Positions 44,100 through 54,799 of a stretch of DNA of 64,000 nt are shown here, piece after piece. The translations under genes were made by a program, and so were the position numbers. Under the pieces are notes generated by a model. The model was not told the DNA's origin and searched no databases. It saw only the letters and a list, made by a program, of their open reading frames with translations. Within the stretch, counting starts at the first letter, position 1. Each line of letters begins with the position of its first letter. The DNA comes from Nematopogon swammerdamellus (Eukaryota > Arthropoda > Insecta > Lepidoptera > Adelidae), in assembly GCA_946902875.1 (NCBI GenBank), contig OX336336.1, positions 6,294,545 through 6,358,544 of the forward strand, written 5' to 3'.

Positions 44100-45150
44100 T
44101 GTTCTTATAAAATATTTGATGTAATGGTTCGGTCAGGGTTGTACAATTTTATCTTTACTTATTTATTGTATTTATTTTATATTTATTTTATCTTAGCTTT
44201 TGCTTAAAGTTTGTATTGATATATTAAGCAAGTTTTCAAATTATGTGCTTTACCTACATTATTTCAATAATAATGTTTAAGTATTTAAGAATAAAGTTAG
44301 CTATAACAAAATTGGTCAATAAATATATATATTTTTTATTATATTTATTTATTCATACTACGAATAAAACTTGTCCAATTTTGTATTATGCGTATTCAAT
44401 GGGTTGAATCTGTTTAATAATTGAAAAATTTTAGTTGTTAGAGACGCTTGATGAACGGAACACAAAGTAGATAAATTGATGGAAATACTTTATTGCACTA
44501 AAAACATTTTACAGAACTTTCTAAGGGAAAGGTCTGCCTCATTGAGGGTATTACTCTAGGATGTTGGCGGTGGGCCAACCCGGACAGCTCCATTATTGTT
44601 TAGGTGGTTTGTTTAGTTAGTTTATTTTAGTATTAATTTCTAATTTTATATAGACAAATAGTTACTCGTATCATGATTTTTACAGAAATATTTAAATTAG
44701 GTGCAAAGCCGGACTTATCGCTTACAGAGATTCCTTCCGGTCAATTTGGATATTTGAGAGTAAATTCATACAGTGAGTACGTATAGTAGCAAAACACTTA
44801 AGTGTATGAGTGAGAATTCGTAACGGTCATAAAAATATTAAAACGAAAGCAATAAAAGATAAATTATAAAAGAATATTAACTAAACTAAAACTAACACAT
44901 AATAAAACATAACGCGAACCACAACAAAACACCTAACATCAATGTAAGGCGCATCATGAAAATCTTGTGTTACAATATTAATCATACAAGTATTGCTAGC
45001 CCTGAAACAGTTGGGTTGACTGCAGCCAAGAAGGTGGTGGTCTAATGTCCGAAGGTTTTCAAAAAGTTTTGACACAGACATGCCGTCGCCTACAGCTGTT
45101 GAGTCCAGGCCTAATGTTTGTATTATTCAGAATATCAGAAACTATGCACG
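44100..45150. other. AT-rich intergenic DNA, no gene seen
   Basis: Upstream of the odorant receptor. 44470-44760 has LINE-tail-like text (TACTTTATTGCACTAAAAAC, AAAGCCGGACTTATCGCTTA) related to 20.5 kb. No exon is recognised. Confidence 0.5.
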
Positions 45151-45154
45151 AAAG

Positions 45155-45265
45155 AGTGTTTCGGAAAGTTTTGTAGTGGTCTGGGCGTCGCGTTGGCTTC
45201 TCTTGCGAGAGGTCCGAGGTTCGAATAAGGGCAGTTTGCACCAACGATTTTTTTTATTAAAAAAA
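45155..45265 (+). mobile_element. SINE head, tRNA-like (degenerate)
   Basis: GTGGTCTGGGCGTCGCGTTG and AGGTCCGAGGTTCGAATAAG parallel the A and B boxes of the S-A head, followed by ATTACGTGCATAGCTTCACC as in the 13.2-kb copy. Confidence 0.65.
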
Positions 45266-45459
45266 AAATTACGTGCATAGCTTCACCAGCTGCTCCATTG
45301 TTCTAAGTTTGCCCTTGCCATATTATTATTATAATATAAGTATAACTGTATAACTTTAATTTTAATTCTTGTTATATAAGGGAACCTCTAACTGGTTTTA
45401 TACGCTGTTTAAACTTACATTGTTATCTTTTTTATGTACAAACTTTTGGTTCTCTGAAT

Positions 45460-45490
45460 AAATAAATAAATAAAATAAATAAATAAATAA
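45460..45490 (+). repeat. (AATA)n microsatellite
   Basis: A near-perfect run of AATA units. Confidence 0.9.
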
Positions 45491-45539
45491 GGAGGATTGT
45501 TGTCCTTTGTACGACTTTGTAGAATATTTTATTGCGATA

Positions 45540-45765
45540 ATTGCGGGCGCAGTTAGAACTTAGACGGGTGACCGTGGAGGCTAACCGTGGTTCGAAATCC
45601 ACGTAAACACGATTGATAACTTCAGTTCAGTGTAGCCGACATGAAATAAAGGGAAGCACTGACATGTTACCTTGTTCATCACGATGTTATGGTACCTATG
45701 GCATCGCGGGCGGAGTAGGTGGTGTAGTCAACTATATCAGTTTCCATACAAACATAAAAAAATAA
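45540..45765 (+). mobile_element. S-B SINE with 5S-rRNA-like head, copy 1
   Basis: GCGGGCGCAGTTAGAACTTA followed by GACGGGTGACCG matches the internal control region of 5S rRNA (GGGCGCGGTTAGTACTTAGA, GGG.GACCG; recalled from family knowledge). About 15 nt later comes GTGGTTCGAAATCCACG, a B-box-like hairpin. The S-B tail follows with GTTCAGTGTAGCCGACATGA and ATATCAGTTTCCAT plus A-rich end. Confidence 0.72.
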
Positions 45766-45959
45766 ATATATTTATATAACAGGACATTTGTGCGTCGTCA
45801 TCAGTATCAGATAACGAGTCCTACGGGAACGGCCATCTTAATTTTTATATGTTACCATGCGTATTAACTGTAGGTAAGTATGTAGGTATGTTAAGTTTCA
45901 TATATCGAAAAAATTGTAGGACCGTCCCGTTCGAAATAGTTCGAATTCCGCAATCCGAC

Positions 45960-46164
45960 AGCCATTTGCAAACAGTCGTCGCGCCAAATTGCGCGCGCAC
46001 TCACCGCGCCGCGCCGCCGCCGCTGCCTCCTCCGCGCCGCGTCTCCCGCGGTTGCGTCCGTTACTTGCGCGACAATTAGGAATCAGCCAGACAAGAGTGC
46101 GGAACTGTCGCCAGCTCGACAGTTACACACATCCCGCAGCGATGATACGTCGCCTGGGCACGCC
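45960..46164. promoter_or_regulatory. GC/CpG-rich island with possible first exon
   Basis: Strongly GC-rich against an AT-rich background. On the minus strand GGCGCG|GTGAGTGCG at about 46005 is a good splice donor after ~150 bp of GC-rich sequence, which would suit a non-coding first exon. On the plus strand a short frame is open (see 46142-48539). It could be a promoter, but no initiator was identified. Confidence 0.4.
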
Positions 46165-46409
46165 TAGGGTTACCAACTGACCGGATAAATCCGGTCTTGA
46201 CCGGATTTACAGGGCTTGGAACGCAGGCCGCCCGGATTTCATTCGAGACCGGTTTTTTGACGTGATGACGTCACGTCTTATAAATTGATGAACACCGGCT
46301 GCACTCACGAAAAAGTGTCACGTTCCATCTAAACCTGTGTGTGCAAGCGAGAGCGCGATAGAGAGGCATATACAATAGTAGGAAATACAAAATATATTTG
46401 TCCGTCTTT

Positions 46410-46490
46410 TGCGAGCCTCGAACCCGCGGTCCCTGCCACCAATATATTGTGACCGACCAGACGTCTTAAACCACCCGGCTAATCGGTCAT
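46410..46490 (-). mobile_element. tRNA-like SINE head fragment
   Basis: Reversed, GGGTGGTTTAAGACGTCTGG and GACCGCGGGTTCGAGG give A- and B-box-like blocks, but no acceptor stem closes, so it is not a tRNA gene. Confidence 0.55.
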
Positions 46491-46934
46491 GTACCAGTGA
46501 AGCGAAATTCGGTCACCAGTAGGTGAAGATTTCATGGAGCGACATCTAGCGTCAATAGTAAATGAAATACTTCAGCTTCGCAGTTAGGTAAGTGTTGCAA
46601 CGTTGTAGTATGCGCTTTGATAATATGTAGATGGCGTTATGTAGGATTATTGGGTAGATTTAATTATGTGTTATGTAGAAATTTACAAATTTAAAGTTAA
46701 TATTGATAATTAATATTATTAGTTTTTAAAGTACTCACATTTGCGATTTAAGAATTCAACTTCTAAGCACGATAGCTGCGAACCCGGATTCGCTCGGGTA
46801 AACTAAACTTGCACTGCAATATTTGATATGTAGTGGGGGCCGCTAAGTAAATTCCTGCGCTGCTCTGAGTTTTTATATTTTATGCGACGCATCTTCTTTA
46901 CGCATCTAACCTAATGTTGAGGCGGCGCATGTCG

Positions 46935-47135
46935 TTTTTGTTACGTTTGTATTTCCGAAAATAATTCTTAGGTGGTTATAAAAAAAACTAAACACCCTAA
47001 AAAAAATTTAACACCGTAACATTGCTTAAAAAAGAACAAAAAACAAAAAAAAAATTTCAAGGATTCGAACCCATGGTCAAAAAATACAAATCCTACACTC
47101 TTACCACTGACCCACGAAATTATATAAACGACCAA
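46935..47135 (-). mobile_element. Uninterrupted copy of the third SINE type
   Basis: Matches 32315-32394 plus 33539-33660 without the LINE between. The head is at about 47125-47060 with CATGGGTTCGAATCC. Confidence 0.78.
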
Positions 47136-47230
47136 CGGGTTCGTGCAGCGATGACGTCGTTTTATGGAGGAGATACTCCGCGCCGTCGGTACTCTGCCGG
47201 GAATACACAACGTGGCTGCTCGAGTATATA

Positions 47231-47824
47231 AAGGGTTTTTCAATAGGAACGCTTGAACTTTGACAGCGTATAGCGGCCATCTTGGAAAAGTGACAGCTGT
47301 CAAATTTGGCGGGAATACATATTTAGTCGTGACATTTCACCACGGAACGCTACACGCTTGAACAACGCGTAGAAATTGTTAAAATTTATTAACAAAATCA
47401 GTTCTCTGTTCGCCTAACATTCCGTCCTAACATTCGTCCTTCCGTAACATTTGTCATCTCGCGTGGTGGCGACATCAACTGGCCGCCGAGATCGTGTGAC
47501 TTAACACCACCCGACTACTTTTTGTGGAGCTACGTGAAATCTCTGGTCTATGCAGACAAACCACAGACAATTGCCGCCCTGAAGGCCAACATAACTCGCG
47601 TTCTTCATGAAATTGAGCCCCATTTATGCAAAGATCTCATCCAAAATTGGTTCACCAGGATAAACCACCTTAAACGGAGTCGCGGCAGCCATTTGGCTAA
47701 AATTATATTCCATGCATAATGCCATCGAATGTCCTTTAAGATAAAATAAGAATTGTGGCAATATCACATAAAAAGGTTGTTTTATTTAATTTCAATGTTC
47801 GAGCGCTCTTAATGAAAAACCTTC
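47231..47824 (+). mobile_element. mariner/Tc1-type transposon, internally deleted
   Basis: Terminal repeats: GGGTTTTTCAATAGGAACGC on the left and, reversed from the right end, AAGGTTTTTCATTAAGAGCG. The plus strand from about 47461 encodes the last part of an IS630/Tc1/mariner transposase: GDINWPPRSCDLTPPDYFLW, ADKPQTIAALKANI and HLCKDLIQNWFTRI, ending at 47719. The DNA-binding half and the first two catalytic Asp are deleted. Confidence 0.82.
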
Positions 47825-48651
47825 GATGCGAGAAGGATGTTTCCGAATCTATACGAAAGGAATGTTTCGATTAAAAACGCACACTTTGATTTCCGAAAAC
47901 TTTTCGAAAAACCAATATTTTAGTTTAGGTTTTTCAAAAAACCTAAAATGTAGGTAACATTTTCGGTTTTTCGAAAACAGATTTTTGGACCGCGCTCAAT
48001 CGAATTTCGATGCCGCGCGCTGTTTCTAGTAAGTTTAAGTATTATAGAATAATATTTGCATTATCTAGTTGTGACTCCTTCAGTTAAGAAAATAATAGAA
48101 AACTACGTCATCAGGGGGCAAAAAGTGGTCAAAAATCGATGACGTAATTTATGCACGCCGCCGCCTAACGGTTGACCGCCGCGCCTCGCGCACGCCGAAT
48201 AATTTGTGAACAATTTTACAGTGACATTTCAAGAAAAACCAAATTTTTTGAGTGGCCGAGACAATAAGTGTAAATAACTTAATTAAAGTTGTTAAAAAAA
48301 CATAATATGACTAAACCCAATATGTAATATATTGGGTTCAGTCGTCGACACCAAATACCGGCTTTTTTTGATAAATCAGGATTTTGAACCTCTTAAAACC
48401 GGGTTTTCGATTTCAGCCCCAGGTAACCCTAGGCACGCCTCTTCACCGTCACGCAGCTTCTGAAGTTCAGAGATACCGTTCGGAGCCGCTGCCTGATGCT
48501 GATGACAATCTGCTCGACTCCCTAATCGAAGTCAGCTGATTCATTTCTTCATGGAATTACATAGGTCCATATTTGGAACCCTGAGGATATTGAAACATGT
48601 ACGAGCATGCACCTTAAATTGTTTCTGATTTATTGTTGAAGTGTGGGGCCG

Positions 48652-48938
48652 GTACTTAAAGTTGTGGCCGGTAAAAATGATTAGACGCACTCCATCCTCC
48701 CCGTACATGTCGTAAAAGGCGCTACAGGCCTCTCACCTTGACACGGTCCTTCCATCGAGTCATGCAGCAGGTGGGTCTTAGTGCCTTACTTGCTGCTTGA
48801 TAGTTATCTTGTCCGAATACTTTGCAAAACGTGGTGGTCGGTGTTGTACTGTAATTTATCACATTCCTTGCAGCACAACACCGATTACTCTGTTTACTTC
48901 GATTGTTGGAATACAGTGTGTGGTATGTGTGTATGTTT
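48652..48938 (+). repeat. D repeat
   Basis: GGCCGGTACTTAAAG start, then TCGAGTCATGCAGCAGGTGG, GCTGCTTGATAGTTATCTTG, and GCAGCACAACACCGATTACT near the end. Confidence 0.8.
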
Positions 48939-49014
48939 GATAAACAAGAGCGGCACAAATTTACAAGAGCAGGTAGAATTTTTCAGATATGGTTAGTAAT
49001 TTAGTAATTAACTG

Positions 49015-49243
49015 TAGGTCCCTTTTAGGTGGTAGGGTTTATCTCGCCCGGAATGATACCACCGCGTTGAATGAAACTTCGGTCGAAACGGTTATGTAAA
49101 TAGTTCGTGTTTTCCGTTCAGTTCAGTGTAGCCGACATGAAATGAAGGGAAGCACTGACATGGCACCTAGTTCAACGGTGTTATGGGCTGGCATCACGGA
49201 TGTTGTAGGCATAGAAGCCAACCGTGTCAGTTTCCATAAAAAA
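49015..49243 (+). mobile_element. S-B SINE tail
   Basis: Starts TAGGTCCCTTTTAGGTGGTA and ends CCGTGTCAGTTTCCAT plus A run. Confidence 0.85.
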
Positions 49244-49523
49244 AGAGTAATCGGAGTTGTGCTGCAGGTAGTCTTGTAAATTACAGCACAACACCGATCA
49301 TCACGTTTAGCAAAGTAGTTGGACAAGATAACTATCAAGCAGCAAGTAAGGCACGAAGACCCACCTGCTACATGACTCGGTGGAAGGACCGTGCCAAGGC
49401 GAGAGGTGGCTATCCTGTCGCCCTTTAGCACGACATCTTGTCCTTATCCCTTAGTCGCCTTTTACCACATGCACGGGAAGAGAAGAGATGCGAGTGGGGT
49501 TATTGTTTTAAGTACCGGCCCCA
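49244..49523 (-). repeat. D repeat (minus strand)
   Basis: Begins exactly after the A run of the S-B SINE with GAGTAATCGGAGTTGTGCTG and ends AAGTACCGGCCCCACGCG. Confidence 0.8.
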
Positions 49524-49974
49524 CGCGGTACAAACATTTAACTACAACGGTTTAAACATTTGCTATTCTTTGCGTTTTCCAAACATATTAATGTACTTAG
49601 TCCTCAAATTCATTAGAAGTACTTAATAGCATTTTATTCGTTATTAATGTAAGTTTAGTTTGTGTTATAATTTTTTTTTTATCATTACTGTGCACGCGCT
49701 TTTTACATTTATTTCGTATAAGTACCCACCTACATGTTTTACACATAAATATGCAATTATTTATAGCAGGTGATTAAGGTCAAATCTACATACTAGGTTT
49801 GCCTAGTTTTCTAAGCACAGTTCTATCTAACCGACTTCATCATCATAGTCGTAATAGTTGTTAGTTGTTTAAATGATTGGAACCATAATGTACTCTACGA
49901 TGAAGTTCACTTTTCACTTCTTCGTCTTCTATGCGATGACTTGAGGCTTTTTATTTTTATTTAATTTTTTTTTC

Positions 49975-50135
49975 TGGCACTATCACCGCACTGAATGAAA
50001 GGTCGGTTGAAACGGCCATATGAATAGTTCGTGTTTACGTCCAGTTCAGTGTAGCCGGCACGACCGAAGGGAAGCACTGACGTGGCACCTAGTTAAAAAA
50101 GGTGTTATGGGCTGACATAACGGATGTAGTAGGGG
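49975..50135 (+). mobile_element. S-B SINE tail fragment
   Basis: CACTATCACCGCACTGAATG to GGATGTAGTAGG. The 3' A-tail is missing. Confidence 0.8.
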
Positions 50136-50164
50136 AATAGTTTCTGTTTTATTTTAGTAGTGTT

Positions 50165-50348
50165 CACCCATAAGGTGTCTAACGACGCCCATGGATATTC
50201 GGTCGTATGCGGGGGTTGCAAATGCCATGCCGACCTGACAGGTGCCCCTCACGAAGCCTCACGCCCCTCTTGAAGGACCCGAGCATCGATTTTCAAAAAT
50301 CTATGGAACCGAGACTGTACTTGGGGGGGAAATATATGGGCAGGGTGT
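50165..50348 (-). mobile_element. LINE-P 3' fragment (minus strand)
   Basis: GGTGTCTAACGACGCCCATG and CCTCTTGAAGGACCCGAG match the 16.4-kb copy. A ~28-bp insertion sits after ACCCGAG. Confidence 0.75.
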
Positions 50349-50406
50349 GTGTGATAATGTGAATGAAACATATGTAGTTAGTTAAAATAATAAAATTATA
50401 TAGAAC

Positions 50407-50650
50407 TAGCTTTTGGCCGCAGCTTCGCTCGCGTGAAATTCGTATTTAAAAAGATGAAAGTAAGTAAGCCCGCTACCGTACATTTATTTCGGCGCGCGGA
50501 ACAATTCGGTTTGTATGAGAGCGTATGAGAGCCACATCTTAGCGTAGTAACCGTAACTGAATTTTATTTAGCCTATCCTGTATCCCGTAGTAAAATGTGT
50601 TTGTACTAAGTTTCATCGAATTCGGATGATCGGTTTAAGAGTTATGGAGG
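50407..50650 (+). repeat. Dispersed repeat CTAGCTTTTGGCCGCAGC
   Basis: Typical lepidopteran CTAGCTTTTG.CCGC.GCTTCGCTCGCGT start, with a later TTTCATCGAATTCGGATGAT block. Confidence 0.6.
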
Positions 50651-50871
50651 AACATATATTAACAACTGCACGATGCTAAATTTAGTCATTTTACTTTTTC
50701 TTCCGACATGTTGGAAATAATGGCATGTCAAAATTAATTGAATTGACCTAGACAAATGAATACCACAGTTTTTGAAAATGGAATGAAAAAAGAATACTGA
50801 ATAATAATTATAGTCGCCAATACTATTTTCAAAAGTTTGTCTAACAAAGTAGATTACTTATCAGCCACCCC

Positions 50872-50952
50872 TCGTACATACATACATACATACGTACATG
50901 CATACATACATACGTACATACATACATACATACGTACATACATACATACAGA
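50872..50952 (+). repeat. (CATA/CGTA)n microsatellite
   Basis: About 19 tetranucleotide units with regular CGTA variants. Confidence 0.92.
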
Positions 50953-51084
50953 AAAAAATATTTCTAAAAATCGTCTATTTAGTTTTAGTATCATACATAG
51001 AGTTTACAAACGCAGTATCTTATAAAACAAAGTAACTTACTCCATGACCATCCCTTACAGATTTATTATTAGTATCGATGATTG

Positions 51085-51178
51085 ATATCATAAAAGGGTA
51101 AGCTGGCGGAAAATGTCATAGGCATTGCTACCTTCTGTACGACTATATGTGCAATAAACGTTTTTTTATTTGATTTCA
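51085..51178 (+). mobile_element. LINE tail like that at 41.9 kb
   Basis: AAAAGGGTAAGCTGGCGGAA and CTTCTGTACGACTATATGTG, then CAATAAACGTTTTTTT, as at 41885-41972. Confidence 0.75.
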
Positions 51179-51794
51179 TTTGATATCAGTTCGCTGTCTT
51201 CTCTTCATGGAGTGACCCAGTTGATTGCAGAAACTGGATTAAAGCTTCTTCGCATATTAGCTCTGTCACTGTCACTCTGCTCAGCATTGAAATAATGGCA
51301 CTTGTGACTTGATTACATGAGAATGAACGCCGAGAGGTGTCTAATTCTAATGCATTCGAACTCGAGTTAATAATACACTCGGATGATGTTAGAATTAATA
51401 ATCAATCTCTCCGGTACAAAGTAAAAGTGCAGCGCACAGATGAGCGGCTCGCTCGTTCAACCTACTTCCTTTGAGTGCGACCACGGGCGGGGGGCAAAAA
51501 GTCGATCGAAACTCCGCTCGAAAAAAGAAAAAGGTACGAAAGTGAACAGAAATAAGAGGAATAGTTGAGGTCGTGCTGTCGTAAGCGGATCAGCGCGCAC
51601 AGAGAACTACGCTGGTTATAAAAAAACTTGACCTCAGTTGGAGCAGTAATGCGCAGGGTCTGAAAAACAACAGATAGTTTTGTATCACGTCCTCCGGTTG
51701 GTTGCGGCCTAAATTATATTCGTCAATGTACTTATTGGTTTGTTTTCATATATTGACTGCATCTTACTACACCTTACTCGATGTGAACTGATTT

Positions 51795-51960
51795 TGATCA
51801 AGAGAGAGGCGTGAATAGGCACATGTCAGGCCGGCATGGCATTCGAGAGCCCCGCATGCGACTGAATGTCCATGTCCATGGGCGGGATGGGCTTCGTTAA
51901 ACACCTTATGGGTGGCTCGGCGCCCTCGTCGGCGCCACATGTCGCGCTTACTATAAAAAA
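51795..51960 (+). mobile_element. LINE-P 3' end
   Basis: AGGCGTGAATAGGCACATGT, then CACCTTATGGGTGGCTCGGC and an A-rich tail. Confidence 0.75.
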
Positions 51961-52009
51961 ATCTGATGCGTAATGTACTTGTTTCGTATACTTTGATTAA
52001 TTTAATTAT

Positions 52010-52225
52010 GATGTAATATAGCTTCGCGTAACTTTTTTCTCACAGCTCAGGCCGCCGATGACGTAGCGTTATGATTTATAGCTTAAACTATCTTGAGAAG
52101 TGACGGATGTAACAGTGAAAACCGTATGTAAATCGATAAAATGGTTCTCGAGTTATAAGGATATTCCTATATTGACGTAGGTTACGCGGTCGGTCGCCCG
52201 TAGAAACTTCGCTATAGTTATTAGG
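52010..52225 (+). repeat. Dispersed repeat, relative of 23.2 kb
   Basis: ACAGCTCAGGCCGCCGATGA, GTAAATCGATAAAATGGTTC and CGTAGAAACTTCGCTATAG are shared. Confidence 0.6.
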
Positions 52226-52944
52226 AGATAGATGAGTAAACGGGGACACTTTCCTTGGATAATAAATATTCTGTAAGCATAAATTACAAATTGTAGTTCC
52301 GAGTATAAGAAACTAATAAGCAAAACACAAATTAAACAATGTTTGTAACTTGTAAGGTCTCGCTTCATTCCGTCGTACGGTTAAACAGTTCCACTTTCGA
52401 AGCGGCCAAGGTTTTTGCCATCAGCTTGTATTTGAAGAAGTGTCGATGCACGGAGCTGATGGACGTCGCGTGCTTCTAGTAATTTTAGCAATGGGAGCGA
52501 CTCTTCCGTCGAGAGCTTAGCCCACTTTACTTTCACTCATTCGACAGCATCTAATAAACGCTAATACCCAAATGTATTTTCAAAAGTCTACGAATTGATG
52601 TCGAGAGGATATGAACTGGCCATTGAAAAACTTGATAAAACTGTCGTATGGTATCTAAAGCCAAGAGATTTCACGTTCGGAATCACTTCTGTATGGTGTA
52701 TAGATAGAAAATACATTACTGCTCCAAGATAAAGCACATTAGAACATTTACGTAAGGTGTTACGGAATAGCGATTTCTTCAAGCCAACCTTGTTCTTGAA
52801 TGTTTATAGAACCTAGGCAAGCCTTGTTTGTGTTCCTAGCAAAAGGTCACAATTTGGAAACGGTTTATCAGCCGTAGGGGAACTCACGGCCATACCTAGA
52901 GGCATTAGTTGGTTTCTGCAGTTATTGCTACTTTTAACTTTTAG

Positions 52945-53248
52945 TTATTTATTAGTATCATTGTCCACCGGCGCACTGTTATTCATCAATCGAACTTTTC
53001 ATCGTGGAATGTCACTGCGGGCGTCGCGTCGTCGTCGTCGTCGTCGCCCCGCTACTCGGCACCGGCCGCGCCGTCTCCGCCGTCTCCACCGCCCCCTCAG
53101 CCCCCTCCGCCGCTGCAACCGGCGGCGGCGGCGGCGGCTCCCGGAATTCTTTCATCGGGACACTTCAACCTCACGTCCCATCGTGACGTCTCCGTAAATC
53201 CTGGAGGCAGACGGAGGTCGATCGGGTTAGGTCAGTTCGTAATTTGAC
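52945..53248 (+). other. GC-rich island with Ser/Pro/Ala ORF
   Basis: One frame without ATG reads NFSSWNVTAGVASSSSSSPR, then a Pro-rich run, AAAAAAPGILSSGHFNLTSH and SVNPGGRRRSIG, to a stop at 53248. It rests on (TCG)n and (GCG)n runs, so it may be composition only. The more mixed C-terminal part makes a real exon possible. Confidence 0.3.
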
Positions 53249-53378
53249 TTGGGGCCCCGCCGGAGTCAGAGGAAGGTGGTCGCTGCGCCGGCGCAGCAAG
53301 GGTGAGTTCTGCGCGGCGCGCCTGCGCGTTCTCGAGCTCGCTCGGTGCCGTTATCCGGCGTCAGGTTACGGCCGCGTC

Positions 53379-53415
53379 TATATAAGAGCGCGGTGTCTTC
53401 TTTACGATTTCATTC
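53379..53415 (+). promoter_or_regulatory. TATA-box core promoter
   Basis: TATATAAG at 53379-53386 lies 33 bp before TTTCATT, whose A at 53412 fits an arthropod initiator (TCA+1TT). Flanks are GC-rich with a CTGCGCCGGCGCAG palindrome near 53281. Confidence 0.6.
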
Positions 53416-53672
53416 CGGCAGTGTGAAGCCTGGAGGCGCGTGTGTGTCGCGCTCGGCTTACCGCGTCCCGAACTCCGAACTCGTGTTTGCGCGTACGCAA
53501 TAAGGTCGCGATTGTGATCGCAGCTGACCCGCTTCTCGACGCGCCCCCTAGTGCTCGCTCGCAGCCGCACTCCGCCCGCCCCGCCCCCGTGTGCACTACG
53601 CATAGTTATCGTTCTTGTTGAACTGTTGACCTGTGAACTGTTCCTGTCGCCGCCACCCGGGAACTCTACTCT
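53412..53672 (+). other. Candidate non-coding first exon
   Basis: From the proposed start site to a strong donor TCT|GTAAGT at 53672-53673. GC-rich, without a long conserved frame, so probably a 5' UTR exon. Its coding exons were not found within the remaining 10 kb and may lie past the right edge. Confidence 0.5.
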
Positions 53673-54085
53673 GTAAGTAATCAACTTAAACTATCACATT
53701 TTGTAAGTCATCATCATGTAATTGGACCTAGGTAATTCACCTAACAAGACATCCGCGGCAATAAACCACATAGATAATATCGTACCGAGCACGACGTTAG
53801 AAGCAATCAAGTCGAACGCCGAGAAGAAAATGGTTCAGCGCAGGTATTCCTGTTGCCGTGCGCGCAGGAGGCGCTGAACTCCGCCAACACCTGCATAATT
53901 TGTAAAGCATAATGCGGTGGCGAGTTAGCTCCACGCCGAATATAATGGTCGCGATCTGCATGACAAAGGCAGCTGTATTTTGGCAACAAATCACTTACCT
54001 ACTTAATTTTCTTTCACCATTTTTGGCTAGTAACGTTATTAGTTGGTAAGTTCGGATCATGTCTGCTCCCAAATTAGTGCTGTAC

Positions 54086-54790
54086 CTAAGGCCCACTTGC
54101 ACCAACACGAGTTTAAAGTTAAGTAGCGAGTTATGGATTTAAACGCGGTTCACACATACAACGGGTGCTAGTTTAACGAGTTAAACTGGTTTATATATTA
54201 AATTTGTGTTGGTGCAAGTGGGCCTAAGGCCCACTTGCACCAACACGAGTTTAGAGTTAAGTAGCGAGTTATGGATTTAAACGCGGTTTAAACGCGGTTC
54301 CCACATACAACGGGTGCTAGCTTAACGAGTTAAACTGGTTTATAGTTAAATTCGTGTTGGTGCAAGTGGGCCTAAGCTCGTCTTGCACCAACACAAATTT
54401 AATATATAAACCAGTTTAACTCGTTAAACTAGCACCCGTTGTACGTGTGAACCGCGTTTAAATCCATAACTCGCTACTTAACTTTAAACTCGTGTTGGTG
54501 CAAGTGAGCCTAAGCGCGTCTTGCACCAACACGAGTTTAAAGTTAAGTAGCGAGTTATGGATTTAAACGCGGTTCACACATACAACGGGTGCTAGTTTAA
54601 CGAGTTGAACTGGTTTATATATTGAACTTGTGTTGGTGCAAGTGGGCCTTAGCGCGTCTTGCACCAACACGAGTTTAAAGTTAAGTAGCGAGTTATGGAT
54701 TTAAACGCGGTTCACACATACAACGGGTGCTAGTTTAACGAGTTGAACTGGTTTATATATTGAACTTGTGTTGGTGCAAGTGGGCCTTAG
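54086..54790. repeat. Array of five TTA-target MITE units
   Basis: Units at about 54086-54227, 54224-54376, 54371-54514, 54515-54650 and 54651-54790. Each is ~140 bp bounded by GCACCAACAC and GTGTTGGTGC. Unit 3 is inverted. Units 3-5 carry the variant CGTCTTGCACC end. The second unit has an 11-bp internal duplication (AAACGCGGTTT). The isolated copy is at 24632-24772. Confidence 0.9.
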
Positions 54791-54799
54791 TCTCGTAAA

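Larger units (their letters stand above)
46165..48431 (+). mobile_element. hAT-like element (2267 bp) with nested insertions
   Basis: The ends TAGGGTTACC and GGTAACCCTA are perfect 10-bp inverted repeats, flanked by the 8-bp duplication GGCACGCC (46157-46164, 48432-48439). Inside are a tRNA-like SINE remnant near 46410-46490, the third-type SINE at 46935-47135 and a mariner derivative at 47231-47824. No hAT transposase is left. Confidence 0.85.
46142..48539 (+). pseudogene. Short ORF interrupted by a hAT element
   Basis: Before insertion, ATG at 46142 would read MIRRLGTP, then continue in frame from 48440 as LHRHAASEVQRYRSEPLPDA and onward to end in LLDSLIEVS and TGA at 48537-48539, 40 residues in all. 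The same frame is open upstream to an ATG at 45989 (about 91 residues). The hAT and one copy of its 8-bp duplication break it after codon 7. No family is recognised. It may have been a small gene, an upstream ORF, or chance. Confidence 0.35.

Noticed and set aside
45540..45600. 5S rRNA gene
   Set aside because: Only the ~25-bp control region matches and it leads into a SINE tail; too short and diverged for a functional 5S gene.
52925..53197. Arg-rich 90-aa ORF with ATG
   Set aside because: Produced by (CGT)n and (GGC)n runs in one of three open frames; no family resemblance.
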